DNA from: Polaribacter atrinae
GTDB taxonomy: Bacteria; Bacteroidota; Bacteroidia; Flavobacteriales; Flavobacteriaceae
Direction: 5' to 3'
NCBI RefSeq assembly: GCF_038023995.1
Contig: NZ_CP150660.1
Location: forward strand, 2,354,501 to 2,418,500
Length of the DNA stretch: 64,000 bases
Under the pieces are notes generated by a model. That model had not been told where the DNA came from, ran no database searches, and worked only from the letters and a program-made list of their open reading frames with translations. Shown here piece by piece: positions 26,210 to 35,917 of this stretch (the stretch's first letter is position 1; each line of letters begins with the position of its first letter). Both the position numbers and the translations under genes were made by a program.

Positions 26210-27826
26210 TTATAACAGTGCCATTACTTCTGCAACAATAATTATAAGTACCAAAGAAAAAGGGTATACAGCCGCATAAGCTATTTGTGGTGCATCAGAT
26301 TCCGTCATAGAATCGGTAGCACTTAAACCTGGTGTAGATGTCATACCTCCTGTTAATGCTCCTAAAATAGATAAAAAGTTAATTTTTAAAAAGAAACGAC
26401 CAACAAGCACCGTAATAATCATCGGAATCAAAGTAATAAGAGCACCATATAAAAACAAAATAAAACCGTGTTTTTCAATCGCCGAAATTAAACTCTGTCC
26501 TGCTTTTAAACCTACAGGCGTTAAAAACAATAAAAGTCCGAACTGACGTAATATTTGATTTGCGGGACCTGATAAATTCCAAATTACAGTAGCAAATTTC
26601 CCTTTCCAACTTAAAAATATAGAAGATAAAAGTACACCACCAGTAAGCCCTAATTTTAAAGCGATACCTCCTAACGGAATGGCTATAGCCCCCACAAGAA
26701 TACCAATAACAATACCAAATGCTACTGGTAAAAAACTTGTTTGTCCTATTCTTTTTAAACTATCGCCAAAGAGCTGAGTAACCGCAGGAACATTTCCTTT
26801 AGAACAAGAGACTAAAATCTTATCACCATATTTTATTTTGGTTGATGGATGTGGAGCTAAATCTATACTAGCTCTTCTAATACGCGTTATGGTAGCAGAA
26901 TAATTTTCTAAAAGGTTAAGTTCTTCAATAGTCTTATTTACCACAGCATCATTGCTTACTACATACCATTTTACTTCATATGTTCCACTTCTAGGAATTT
27001 TAATATCGGTAACTTTACCTAATAAAACTTCTATTCTTTGTAATGCATTTACTGTACCTACTGCCTTTATAATATCTCCCGTTTCTAAAATAGTATCTTT
27101 TGTAGGAGAAATAGGCAGTTGATTAGGCTTCATAATACGTGAAATATTAGCCTTGGTCATAAAACGAATTCTCAATTCTCTTATCGTTTTACCGTTCACG
27201 TTTTCATTAGAGATAATCAAGTTTTTATTGATAACCAATGGGGTATTAGATTTCGATTTTTCTTCAAAATCCTTTTCCTCATTCTTAATATTTATTCTAA
27301 ATAATGAAGGTCCTAATTTTACAAATAAAATAACACCTAAAACACCAAATGGATACGCAATACCATAACCAATAGATGCTAAAGGGGATTGAGAAGCCTC
27401 TATAGAAGCCGCCAAACCAGGTGTAGATGTTAACGCACCTGTTAACAAACCACTCATCATATTCATATCTACATCATAAATATAAGAAATAGACACAGCA
27501 GTTATTCCACCCGTTATAACTGTAAGTCCTGCCAAAATAATTAATTTAGCTCCCTGCTCTTTAAAAGAACTAAAAAAAGAGGGGCCTGCTTGCATACCTA
27601 TGGTATAAATAAATAAGACCAACCCTACACTTTGTATAATTGGAGGAATATTAAAGGTAATCCCATTTAAATTGTACAGATATCCAAAAAAGATAGCGAC
27701 AAAAATAACCGCAGAAGTATCAAAACTAATTCCTTTTATACGAACGTTCCCTAGGGCAATCCCTAAACCAATGACTAGAAATAACACAAAGTAATCTTTA
27801 GTGAGTAATTCTAAAAAAAATTCCAT
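26210..27826 (-). CDS. AspT/YidE-YbjL-type transporter with two RCK_C domains
   Basis: The product is 538 aa. Two homologous membrane halves (about 1-170 and 365-538, each with repeated GALTSTPGLAASIEA / GALTGGMTSTPGLSATD motifs) enclose two TrkA-C-like regulatory domains. This is the aspartate:alanine exchanger family; the substrate in Flavobacteria is untested. Upstream, on the same strand, are a -7 box TACTTTTG and a perfect Fnr/Crp-type palindrome near -42, so activation by such a regulator is likely. Confidence 0.88.
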   Translation of the reverse strand: MEFFLELLTKDYFVLFLVIGLGIALGNVRIKGISFDTSAVIFVAIFFGYLYNLNGITFNIPPIIQSVGLVLFIYTIGMQAGPSFFSSFKEQGAKLIILAGLTVITGGITAVSISYIYDVDMNMMSGLLTGALTSTPGLAASIEASQSPLASIGYGIAYPFGVLGVILFVKLGPSLFRINIKNEEKDFEEKSKSNTPLVINKNLIISNENVNGKTIRELRIRFMTKANISRIMKPNQLPISPTKDTILETGDIIKAVGTVNALQRIEVLLGKVTDIKIPRSGTYEVKWYVVSNDAVVNKTIEELNLLENYSATITRIRRASIDLAPHPSTKIKYGDKILVSCSKGNVPAVTQLFGDSLKRIGQTSFLPVAFGIVIGILVGAIAIPLGGIALKLGLTGGVLLSSIFLSWKGKFATVIWNLSGPANQILRQFGLLLFLTPVGLKAGQSLISAIEKHGFILFLYGALITLIPMIITVLVGRFFLKINFLSILGALTGGMTSTPGLSATDSMTESDAPQIAYAAVYPFSLVLIIIVAEVMALL

Positions 27827-27883
27827 AATTTTTAATATTAATTTTATTCTATTTTATAAAAAATTGACTTTAATTTAAGTAGA

Positions 27884-27927
27884 CAAAAGTAGGGCTTTAC
27901 TGCATTTAATTTTTATGATAATTATCA
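27884..27927 (-). promoter_or_regulatory. Promoter with Fnr/Crp-like palindrome for the AspT-type transporter
   Basis: The minus strand has TACTTTTG at 27891-27884 (exact TAnnTTTG). TGATAATTATCA (27916-27927), a perfect 12-bp palindrome, is centred 30.5 bp upstream of that box. The geometry fits a class II activator site. Confidence 0.6.
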
Positions 27928-28032
27928 CTAGAATCCTTGCTATTACTGGTATTATTTAATTACATGTTCTCTAACTACTATATCTATTGAACGAATACGT
28001 TGTAGTATGTTTTATAAATTAAAACAAGGGGA

Positions 28033-28650
28033 TTATTTAGTATTTGAAGGAATCAAGCATTTATCATTCTCCCATTTACCTCTAAGCGCCTCTTTGTGAA
28101 TTACTTCTCCATTACAAGTTAAAAAATTACCTTTTTTATCTTTTTTTATGATTTTCATTTTCCCCTCCTCAATAGCATTTACAATTCTATAAATTAACCC
28201 TTTTTTAGAAACAACACTTCCTTTTGTTATTAGTTTTAATCCTTCTTCATTATTATGTAAATCCATTTCAGATGAAATTTCATCCGGCACAACACCATCT
28301 TCTAATTTTTGTTTTTTGTATGTTAAATAATTTTCTTTTTCATGTGCTTCTCCTAAAGAACGTGCAGAGCTCTCACCCATTTCTTGTGCTAATCTTGCCA
28401 TCCAGTATGCATGCCTAAAAGCATCTACTTGCCCACCAGCTCCATCTTTATCTAATACATCTGTTTTTGCAATAGAATCTGCTACTTTATTTGTTTCTTT
28501 AGAAATCTCTAACGATTTTACAGCTTTAAAAGGATGAAAAATAACCCATTTTTTAATGGGTGCAGAAAGTTTAAAAAAACTTTTAAAATTAGATTGCCCA
28601 AATGATTGTAGAGCAAAAAGTATAGTTAAAAGAAATAGTGTCTTTTTCAT
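28033..28650 (-). CDS. Secreted DUF6973-like protein
   Basis: The start at 28650 (MKKTLFLLTILFALQSFGQ) gives a clean signal peptide and 205 aa; an in-frame ATG 57 bases upstream would bury it. The mature part has DKDGAGGQVDAFRHAYWMARLAQEMG followed by SLGEAHE, a conserved Asp/His-rich motif (DAFRHAYW...G...AHE) of DUF6973-type proteins, which may bind metal. No function is known. It is monocistronic. Confidence 0.7.
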   Translation of the reverse strand: MKKTLFLLTILFALQSFGQSNFKSFFKLSAPIKKWVIFHPFKAVKSLEISKETNKVADSIAKTDVLDKDGAGGQVDAFRHAYWMARLAQEMGESSARSLGEAHEKENYLTYKKQKLEDGVVPDEISSEMDLHNNEEGLKLITKGSVVSKKGLIYRIVNAIEEGKMKIIKKDKKGNFLTCNGEVIHKEALRGKWENDKCLIPSNTK

Positions 28651-28799
28651 TTTAGAAAATAATGGTTTATAAAAAGAAGTAAAAATACTTCTTTTATTCG
28701 AAAGCAATTTATCTAAGTTTTACAACCACTATGGCTACAATAAAATTATTTAACGTTTAACAACATAAATTTCCTGTAGAAAAATAAAAATATAGAAAC

Positions 28800-29258
28800 C
28801 TATTTTAAAGACAGGATATTTATAATGTTTCCATTAAAAAAAATCTCATCTCCTACCTTTTTACCTAACAACAACTTACCTATAGGAGATGAAACAGATA
28901 TAGCAAAATAGACCTTATGATCAATTGTAATTTGCCCTGCAGAAATAGACAAAAAATAATTAACCGAAACTGTTTCAACTACACTTCCTAGGTGAGCAAC
29001 TGTAGATATTTTGTTTACTTCTATTTTAGCTAAAATTTCTTTCATTAATGTAATTCCGGTAAGTTGTTGACCCGCTTTTTCCATTTCTAATTGCAACATT
29101 GCCCTACCAGTTTCATGCTTATCACCTGCAGAACTTTTGGTTTCTGATTGCAATGCTTTTTGATTAGATGAAATAATTTCCGTTACCGTATGTAACCGTT
29201 TGTTTACAAAAATTTCACACTGATTAAAAAGTGCTTCTTTAATTTTTAATTGCGACAT
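28800..29258 (-). CDS. GreA/GreB-like protein
   Basis: The product is 152 aa. A helical N-terminal part (SSAGDKHETGRAMLQLEMEKAG) stands where Gre factors have the coiled coil. The C-terminal part (ISVSSPIGKLLLGKKVGDEIFFNG) matches the FKBP-like Gre C-domain consensus (SP-x-G-x-ALLGKKVGD). In Flavobacteriia this type is often mislabelled as a ketoacyl synthase. It may bind RNA polymerase, but the usual acidic tip pair of GreA is not obvious. Confidence 0.75.
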   Translation of the reverse strand: MSQLKIKEALFNQCEIFVNKRLHTVTEIISSNQKALQSETKSSAGDKHETGRAMLQLEMEKAGQQLTGITLMKEILAKIEVNKISTVAHLGSVVETVSVNYFLSISAGQITIDHKVYFAISVSSPIGKLLLGKKVGDEIFFNGNIINILSLK

Positions 29259-29752
29259 ATATTATTCTACTATTTTCTTTTTCAGGAAACACAAAGGTAT
29301 TTTCTAACTTATTATTTGTTGATTTCCGTTTAATTTAAAAAATCTTTTCACCATAAAATTTGAATATTTTTTTTGACTTTTCAGATAAATAAAGCCAAAG
29401 TTACGAGAACATAAAACCATTAAAAGATCTAATTTTCATAAATACTCTTCCTACTCTTTTTCATCTAAAAAAATTGAATTGACATTACTTTATAAACCCT
29501 AAAACCCACTGATAAAAGAACCACTTAAAACTAATCATCAAATAAAATACAAACACACTACTATTTTATATGATTCAGGATAAACATATCATAAAAACAC
29601 ACTAACAACCCAAAAACAAATACATAATTAATTATATAAACTCAAAAAACACCTTAAAACACTTTAATAAGTAGGTATATTTATCATTATACCGAGATAA
29701 CAACACCTATAATTTAAACATAATTATGAGGTTTATAAAAAGACGTTGTACT
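29259..29752. other. 494-bp AT-rich intergenic region, no feature recognised
   Basis: Both strands lack a convincing reading frame, hairpin terminator, tRNA or repeat shared with other parts of the window. It separates the GreA-like gene and dinB, which are both on the minus strand. Confidence 0.6.
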
Positions 29753-30835
29753 TCAAAATTCAAACTTTAATTGTACCCAAACTAATTCTTTATTCTCTGT
29801 ATTTAAATTCCCAAAAGACAATCCTAATAAACGGACAGAATTTGTAATTTCATCTTGAAACAACAACTCCTTTACCACAGGAAAAAACTCTTCTTTTGCC
29901 TGCATAAAATAATCTTTGGTTTTGCTTCTTGTTTGTTGTGTAAAATCTGAATATTTAATTTTTAAAGTAATGGTTTTTCCTTTTGTGTCTGATTTTTTCA
30001 TGCGCTTTTCTAACTCATCAGCAATTTTATCTAACCTCTCTATCATAAAAATTTCAGAGGAAATATTTTCGCTAAAAGTTCTTTCTGCGGCAACCGATTT
30101 TCGAATTCTATTAGGTTTTACTGCACTATTATGAATACCACGAACAATGTTATAATAATGAGCACCAGATTTACCAAAAGATTTAACCAGCTCTTCTAGC
30201 GATTTTTTCTTTAAATCGTTTCCAACAAAAATGCCTAAATTATACATTTTAGCAGCTGTTACTTTACCAACTCCATAAAACTTATTGACTGGTAATTCTT
30301 CTAAAAACTGAATTACCTCATCTGGATGCACTGTTTTTTGCCCGTTTGGTTTGTTTATATCAGACGCCACTTTGGCAATAAACTTATTTATCGAAATTCC
30401 GGCGGAAGCCCTTAAACCTGTTTCTTCAAAAATTCGATCTCTAATTTCTCTTGCAATGGTATTTGCAGACGGATTTCCTTTTTTATTTTCTGTAACATCT
30501 AAATAAGCTTCATCTAAAGAAAGTGGCTCTACCAAGTCTGTATACTCGTAAAATATTTCTCTAACTTGTAATGAAATTTCTTTATAACGAGCAAAATCTG
30601 TGTTTACAAAAATTAAATGTGGGCATTTTTGTTTGGCTAAAGTTCCGCTCATGGCAGATTTTACTCCAAATTTACGTGCTTCATAACTCGCAGCAGAAAT
30701 AACACCTCTTCTCCCTTCTCCACCAACAGCAATTGCTTTCCCTCTTAATTCTGGGTTGTCTAATTCTGCTACAGATGCGTAAAAAGCATCCATATCTACA
30801 TGAATTATTTTTCTAAAGGGTGGTTGCAATTCCAT
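29753..30835 (-). CDS. dinB: DNA polymerase IV
   Basis: The start at 30835 (MELQPPFRKIIHVDMDAFY) gives 360 aa and is preferred over an ATG five codons upstream. Y-family catalytic acids are in HVDMDAFYASVAE and EPLSLDEAYLDVT. The thumb helix-hairpin-helix (ELPVNKFYGVGKVTAAKMYNLG) and little-finger domains are present. The C-terminus is not an obvious QxxLF clamp motif. It does error-prone translesion synthesis. Confidence 0.94.
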   Translation of the reverse strand: MELQPPFRKIIHVDMDAFYASVAELDNPELRGKAIAVGGEGRRGVISAASYEARKFGVKSAMSGTLAKQKCPHLIFVNTDFARYKEISLQVREIFYEYTDLVEPLSLDEAYLDVTENKKGNPSANTIAREIRDRIFEETGLRASAGISINKFIAKVASDINKPNGQKTVHPDEVIQFLEELPVNKFYGVGKVTAAKMYNLGIFVGNDLKKKSLEELVKSFGKSGAHYYNIVRGIHNSAVKPNRIRKSVAAERTFSENISSEIFMIERLDKIADELEKRMKKSDTKGKTITLKIKYSDFTQQTRSKTKDYFMQAKEEFFPVVKELLFQDEITNSVRLLGLSFGNLNTENKELVWVQLKFEF

Positions 30836-31096
30836 GTTTCGAAAGTACAAAATGAGTTATAATTTTCTCTATATTTTGTTACTTGATTCAAAATTGTTTT
30901 CAAAATGATTTCATCAACAAAAAAATACCTACACGTAATTTGCTTAAATCAAAATTTGTCAATTTCTAAAACCAAATTAGCAATCAAAAACAATAACTTT
31001 GGCTTAAAAACGATAACCTAAAAGTACAATCAATAAAACCAATTCTTTAATTAGGTTTGATAATGAAAGTTTCCTTTTTTTCTTCGACTTATATCG

Positions 31097-31104
31097 TATA
31101 TTTG
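31097..31104 (+). promoter_or_regulatory. -7 box of the suf operon
   Basis: TATATTTG is an exact TAnnTTTG match 31 bp before the sufA start codon. Confidence 0.55.
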
Positions 31105-31135
31105 CAGACAATTTAGATTTAATCTATTTAAAATT

Positions 31136-31465
31136 ATGATAAAAGTTTCAGACACAGCGAAAAAGAAAGTCATAGAACTAATGACTGACGATGGCTTTAA
31201 TGCAGCAACCGATTTTGTGCGCGTTGGTGTAAAAAGTGGTGGTTGTTCAGGTTTATCTTACGATTTAACTTTTGATAACAAACAAGAAGAAAATGATAAA
31301 GTTTTTATAGAGAATGATGTTAAAATCATTGTTGACAAAAAAAGCTTTTTATATTTAGTAGGAACCACCTTAGAATATTCTGGAGGTTTAAACGGAAAAG
31401 GATTTGTATTTAACAACCCAAACGCAAATAGAACTTGTGGTTGTGGAGAATCATTCTCACTTTAA
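31136..31465 (+). CDS. sufA: Fe-S cluster assembly A-type carrier
   Basis: The product is 109 aa with the three conserved Cys of the HesB/IscA/SufA family (SGGCSGLSY and RTCGCGESF). It carries or delivers Fe-S clusters. It leads the suf genes, 15 bp before sufB, behind an exact -7 box. Confidence 0.93.
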   Translation: MIKVSDTAKKKVIELMTDDGFNAATDFVRVGVKSGGCSGLSYDLTFDNKQEENDKVFIENDVKIIVDKKSFLYLVGTTLEYSGGLNGKGFVFNNPNANRTCGCGESFSL

Positions 31466-31480
31466 AAATTTAAGAAAAAG

Positions 31481-32929
31481 ATGTCAAAGTACACAGAGGA
31501 ACAGCTAGAAGAAGAATTAAAAACCCAAGAATATAAATACGGTTTTTATACAGATATAGAAAGTGACACATTTCCTATAGGATTAAGTGAAGATGTTGTT
31601 CGTGCAATTTCTAAAAAGAAAAACGAGCCAGAATGGATGACCGAATGGCGTTTAGAAGCGTATAGAGTTTGGGAAAAAATGGAAGAACCAGATTGGGCAA
31701 ATGTTAATTATGAGAAACCAAATTTTCAAGACATTGCTTACTATTCTGCTCCAAAAAAGAAGCCTAAATTAAATAGTTTAGATGAAGTAGACCCAGAATT
31801 ATTAGACACTTTTAAGCGTTTAGGAATCTCTTTAGATGAACAAAAAAAATTAGCTAATGTAGCTGTAGATATTGTAATGGACTCTGTTTCTGTTGCTACT
31901 ACTTTTAAGAAAACATTAGGTGAAAAAGGGATTATTTTTATGCCTATTTCAGAAGCAATTCAAGAACACCCAGAATTGGTCAAAAAATATTTAGGAACCG
32001 TTGTGCCAACAACAGATAACTTTTATGCAGCATTAAATTCGGCAGTTTTTTCTGACGGATCTTTCTGTTACATTCCTAAAGGTGTTCGTTGCCCAATGGA
32101 ATTGTCTACTTATTTTAGAATTAATGAAGGTGGAACAGGACAATTTGAAAGAACTTTAGTTGTTGCAGATAAAGGGAGTTATGTTTCTTACTTAGAAGGA
32201 TGTACAGCACCAAGTAGAGATGAAAACCAACTACACGCAGCAGTTGTAGAATTAATTGCATTAGACGATGCAGAAATTAAATATTCTACAGTACAAAACT
32301 GGTATCCTGGTAATAAAGAAGGAAAAGGTGGTGTTTACAATTTTGTAACTAAAAGAGGAATTTGTGAAAACAACGCAAAAATTTCTTGGACACAGGTAGA
32401 AACAGGTTCTGCTGTTACATGGAAATATCCTTCATGTATTTTAAAAGGAAACAATTCTGTAGGTGAGTTTTACTCAATTGCAGTTACTAACAATTTTCAA
32501 CAAGCAGATACTGGAACAAAAATGATTCACTTGGGTAAAAACACCAAGTCTACCATTATTTCTAAAGGTATTTCTGCAGGTAACTCTCAAAACTCTTATA
32601 GAGGTTTGGTACATATTGGAGCTCGAGCAGAAAATGCGCGTAATTTCTCTCAATGTGATTCTTTATTAATGGGTAATGCATGTGGCGCACACACGTTTCC
32701 ATATATAGAAGCTAAAAATAAATCTGCACAAATAGAACACGAAGCAACTACAAGTAAAATTGGTGAAGAACAATTATTTTACTGTAACCAACGTGGTATA
32801 GATACAGAAAAAGCAATTGCATTAATTGTAAACGGATTTAGTAAAGAAGTTCTAAATAAATTACCAATGGAATTTGCTGTAGAAGCTCAAAAATTATTGG
32901 AAATCAGTTTAGAAGGAAGTGTTGGATAA
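31481..32929 (+). CDS. sufB: Fe-S cluster assembly scaffold SufB
   Basis: The product is 482 aa. The beta-helix core includes CEN(N)[21 protein letters not shown] and a C-terminal region with [35 protein letters not shown]. These are hallmark SufB motifs, including the Cys and Glu used for nascent cluster assembly. It works with SufC and SufD as the SufBCD scaffold. It is 78 bp before sufC. Confidence 0.96.
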   Translation: MSKYTEEQLEEELKTQEYKYGFYTDIESDTFPIGLSEDVVRAISKKKNEPEWMTEWRLEAYRVWEKMEEPDWANVNYEKPNFQDIAYYSAPKKKPKLNSLDEVDPELLDTFKRLGISLDEQKKLANVAVDIVMDSVSVATTFKKTLGEKGIIFMPISEAIQEHPELVKKYLGTVVPTTDNFYAALNSAVFSDGSFCYIPKGVRCPMELSTYFRINEGGTGQFERTLVVADKGSYVSYLEGCTAPSRDENQLHAAVVELIALDDAEIKYSTVQNWYPGNKEGKGGVYNFVTKRGICENNAKISWTQVETGSAVTWKYPSCILKGNNSVGEFYSIAVTNNFQQADTGTKMIHLGKNTKSTIISKGISAGNSQNSYRGLVHIGARAENARNFSQCDSLLMGNACGAHTFPYIEAKNKSAQIEHEATTSKIGEEQLFYCNQRGIDTEKAIALIVNGFSKEVLNKLPMEFAVEAQKLLEISLEGSVG

Positions 32930-33007
32930 TTGATAGCCAGCCATAAAATATATAATTATTAAAATAATGCTTTTAGCCAAAAACTAAAAGCCAATAGCAT
33001 AAAAAGG

Positions 33008-33757
33008 ATGTTAAAAATAGAAAATTTACAAGCGAGTATCGACAATAAATCAATTTTAAAAGGATTGAATTTAGAAGTAAAAGCAGGTGAAGTACATGCA
33101 ATTATGGGACCTAATGGTGCTGGTAAAAGTACTTTAGCAAATATTATTGCAGGAAAAGAAGACTATGAAGTTACTGCTGGTACAATTGAATTAAATGGTG
33201 AAGATATTAGTGAATTAGCACCAGAAGAAAGAGCACATAACGGTGTGTTTTTATCTTTTCAATATCCTGTAGAAATTCCTGGAGTTTCTGTAACAAACTT
33301 TATTAAAACTGCTATTAACGAAACTCGTAAAGCAAAAGGTTTAGAAGACATGCCAGCAAAAGACATGTTAAAAATGATCAGAGAAAAATCTGAATTATTA
33401 GAAATAGACCGTAAATTTTTATCTCGTTCTTTAAACGAAGGTTTTTCTGGAGGAGAAAAGAAACGTAACGAAATTTTTCAAATGGCAATGTTAGAGCCTA
33501 AATTAGCTATTCTAGATGAAACAGATTCTGGTTTGGATATTGATGCTTTACGTATTGTTGCAAACGGAGTAAATAAATTAAAATCTAAAGACAACGCTGT
33601 TATTGTAATTACACACTACCAACGTTTATTAGATTATATCGTACCAGATTTTGTACACGTTTTACACGATGGAAAAATTGTAAAAAGTGGAGACGCTTCT
33701 TTAGCTTTAGAATTAGAAGAAAAAGGGTATGATTGGATTAAGCAAGAACTAGTATAA
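33008..33757 (+). CDS. sufC: Fe-S cluster assembly ATPase SufC
   Basis: The product is 249 aa, an ABC-type ATPase. It has Walker [11 protein letters not shown]-loop [10 protein letters not shown], signature [11 protein letters not shown], Walker [13 protein letters not shown] and the switch His in VITHYQR. It binds SufB-SufD to drive cluster assembly in the cytoplasm and is not a transporter. Confidence 0.96.
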   Translation: MLKIENLQASIDNKSILKGLNLEVKAGEVHAIMGPNGAGKSTLANIIAGKEDYEVTAGTIELNGEDISELAPEERAHNGVFLSFQYPVEIPGVSVTNFIKTAINETRKAKGLEDMPAKDMLKMIREKSELLEIDRKFLSRSLNEGFSGGEKKRNEIFQMAMLEPKLAILDETDSGLDIDALRIVANGVNKLKSKDNAVIVITHYQRLLDYIVPDFVHVLHDGKIVKSGDASLALELEEKGYDWIKQELV

Positions 33758-33793
33758 AATGTTTCTTGTTTCTATTGTTTAAAGTTTCATGTT

Positions 33794-34183
33794 TTGGCTA
33801 CTATAAGAAGATTCGAAGATTTAGAAATATGGCAACTAGCTAGAAAATTAGCTCAACAAGTTATTTTTATTTCTAAAAATACTGATTTGAAAAACGATTA
33901 TCGTTTTAAAGATCAAATTAAAGCTTCTTCTGGCTCAGTAATGGATAACATTGCTGAAGGTTTTGAAAGGGATGGAAATTTAGAGTTTAGACAATATTTA
34001 TCAATTGCAAAAGGTTCTGCTGGAGAAGTTCGTTCACAATCTTACAGACTCTTTGATTCGGAATATATTTCTGAAGAAAAATTAAACAATTTAATTATTG
34101 AGTGTGAACATTTGAGTAAAAAAATAGCAAATTTTATCAGCTATTTAAATAAAAGAGATTTTAAAGGAACTAAGTTCAAGTAG
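33794..34183 (+). CDS. Four-helix-bundle (23S rRNA intervening-sequence type) protein inserted in the suf operon
   Basis: The product is 129 aa, with FEDLEIWQLARKLAQQV, FKDQIKASSGSVMDNIAEGFERD and FRQYLSIAKGSAGEVRSQ, the classic signature of this family. The only usable start is TTG at 33794; homologues begin MATI..., so ATG-to-TTG mutation is likely. It separates sufC from sufD. The flanks (GTTTAAAGTTTCATG at 33778-33792; GAAACTTTAAACCTGAAAC at 34203-34221) form inverted repeats, as if the gene arrived as a unit. Confidence 0.85.
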   Translation: MATIRRFEDLEIWQLARKLAQQVIFISKNTDLKNDYRFKDQIKASSGSVMDNIAEGFERDGNLEFRQYLSIAKGSAGEVRSQSYRLFDSEYISEEKLNNLIIECEHLSKKIANFISYLNKRDFKGTKFK

Positions 34184-34230
34184 TCACAACTTGAAACAAA
34201 AGAAACTTTAAACCTGAAACTTATAAAACA

Positions 34231-35544
34231 ATGGAATTAAAAGATAAAATAGTATCGTCTTATGTTGCTTTTGAAAATGATGTAGATATCAATTCAGAAA
34301 TACATAATATACGTACAAAAGCATTACAAAATTTTGAAACATTAGGGTTTCCTACCAAAAAATTGGAAGCATGGAAATACACTTCTCTAAACTCAATTTT
34401 AAAACAAGATTATAGTATTTTTCCTAACAAAGAAAATACAATTGAATTTGCGGATGTAAAACAGTATTTTATTCATGATATTGACACCTATAAAATTATT
34501 TTTATAGATGGAAAATACAGCTCTTTCCTTTCTGATGTAACGCATGATGGAAAAGATATTTGTTTACTTTCTTCAGCAATATCAAAACATAAGTATAGTC
34601 CTGTAATTGAAAACTATTTCAATAAAATTGCAAAACAAGATAATTTAACATCGTTAAATACTGCTTTTGCAAATGAAGGAGCTTACATTTATATTCCTAG
34701 AAATGTAGAGGTAGAAAAGCCAATTCAAATTATTAATTTTACAACAGGTTCTGAAGCTGCAACTATGATTCAGCCAAGAAACTTAATTGTTGTAGAAGAA
34801 AATGCACATGTTCAAATTATAGAACGTCATCAAAGTTTAACAGACAACGCTGTGTTGTCTAACGTTGTAACAGAGGTGTATGCAGCTAAAAATGCTACAG
34901 TAGATTATTATAAGATTCAGAATGACAATATAAATGCTTCTTTAGTAGACAATACCTACATAGAACAAAAAACAAATAGTGTTGTTTCTGTACATACCTT
35001 CTCTTTTGGAGGAAATATTACCAGAAATAATTTAAATTTCTATCAACGTGGAGAACACATGGACTCTATCTTAAAAGGAATTACAATTATTGAAGGAAAA
35101 CAACATGTAGATCACCACACTTTGGTACATCACATAGAGCCAAATTGCGAATCTCATCAAGATTATAAAGGAATTTTTGACGAGCGTTCTACAGGAGTTT
35201 TTAACGGTAAAGTAATTGTTAATAAAGAAGCTCAGAAAACAAATGCATATCAACAAAACAACAATGTTTTAATTAGTGATAAAGCAACGATTAATGCAAA
35301 ACCACAATTAGAAATTTTTGCTGATGATGTAAAATGTTCTCATGGTTGTACTATTGGTCAACTAGATGATGATGCTTTATTTTACATGCAACAACGTGGT
35401 ATTCCTAAAAAAGAAGGGAAAGCATTATTAATGTTTGCTTTTGCAAATACCGTTTTAGAAAGCGTTAAAATACCAGAGGTAAAACAACGTATTACCAAAT
35501 TAATTGCAGAAAAACTAAACGTAAATATTGGTTTCGATTTGTAA
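34231..35544 (+). CDS. sufD: Fe-S cluster assembly protein SufD
   Basis: The product is 437 aa, a SufB paralogue with a right-handed beta-helix. KLEAWKYTSL at the N-terminus, and HVDHHTLVHHIEPNCESHQDYKGI and DDVKCSHGCTIGQLDDDALFYMQQRGI at the C-terminus, are diagnostic. It pairs with SufB in the scaffold complex. It follows the inserted four-helix gene and ends at a strong terminator. Confidence 0.95.
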   Translation: MELKDKIVSSYVAFENDVDINSEIHNIRTKALQNFETLGFPTKKLEAWKYTSLNSILKQDYSIFPNKENTIEFADVKQYFIHDIDTYKIIFIDGKYSSFLSDVTHDGKDICLLSSAISKHKYSPVIENYFNKIAKQDNLTSLNTAFANEGAYIYIPRNVEVEKPIQIINFTTGSEAATMIQPRNLIVVEENAHVQIIERHQSLTDNAVLSNVVTEVYAAKNATVDYYKIQNDNINASLVDNTYIEQKTNSVVSVHTFSFGGNITRNNLNFYQRGEHMDSILKGITIIEGKQHVDHHTLVHHIEPNCESHQDYKGIFDERSTGVFNGKVIVNKEAQKTNAYQQNNNVLISDKATINAKPQLEIFADDVKCSHGCTIGQLDDDALFYMQQRGIPKKEGKALLMFAFANTVLESVKIPEVKQRITKLIAEKLNVNIGFDL

Positions 35545-35573
35545 ATCTTAAAACCACTTTTTATATAAAATAC

Positions 35574-35598
35574 AACCACGCAAATTGCGTGGTTTTTT
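35574..35598 (+). terminator. Intrinsic terminator of sufD
   Basis: AACCACGC pairs with GCGTGGTT around a 5-base loop, followed by TTTT, about 30 bp after the sufD stop. Confidence 0.88.
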
Positions 35599-35640
35599 AT
35601 GTCTATATATTTTTCGTAACTTTATAAAAAAACATAGATT

Positions 35641-35844
35641 ATGAACAAAACAATTAAAACAATATTATTATTGGCTGGAGTTGCCTTGCTTGTTTACGGA
35701 ACTTACACCATGATTCAACCAGAGACAGAAGTTTCTATTGGTGATTTAGATTTGATAAAATCTCAAGACAATACAAACTCTTATATTACAATTGCACTAG
35801 GTATTGCTGCTGTAGCACTTAGTTTGATAAAAGGTAAAAGTTAA
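35641..35844 (+). CDS. Small two-helix membrane protein
   Basis: The product is 67 aa with transmembrane helices at about 5-24 and 48-64, joined by an acidic loop. No family is recognised. It stands alone between two terminators, which supports a real small gene. Function unknown. Confidence 0.6.
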   Translation: MNKTIKTILLLAGVALLVYGTYTMIQPETEVSIGDLDLIKSQDNTNSYITIALGIAAVALSLIKGKS

Positions 35845-35866
35845 TAAACCAAACATTAAATTGCTT

Positions 35867-35896
35867 AATAAACCACTTAGAAATAAGTGGTTTTAT
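35867..35896. terminator. Bidirectional terminator between convergent membrane-protein genes
   Basis: AACCACTTA (35871-35879), a GAAA tetraloop, and TAAGTGGTT (35884-35892), with T-runs on plus and A/T on minus. It lies between the 67-aa gene and the convergent 549-aa gene. Confidence 0.8.
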
Positions 35897-35917
35897 TATG
35901 TTTTATCCTAAAATAGT

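Noticed and set aside
28651..28707. Upstream ATG of the DUF6973-like gene
   Set aside because: It would place 19 polar residues before a perfect signal peptide.
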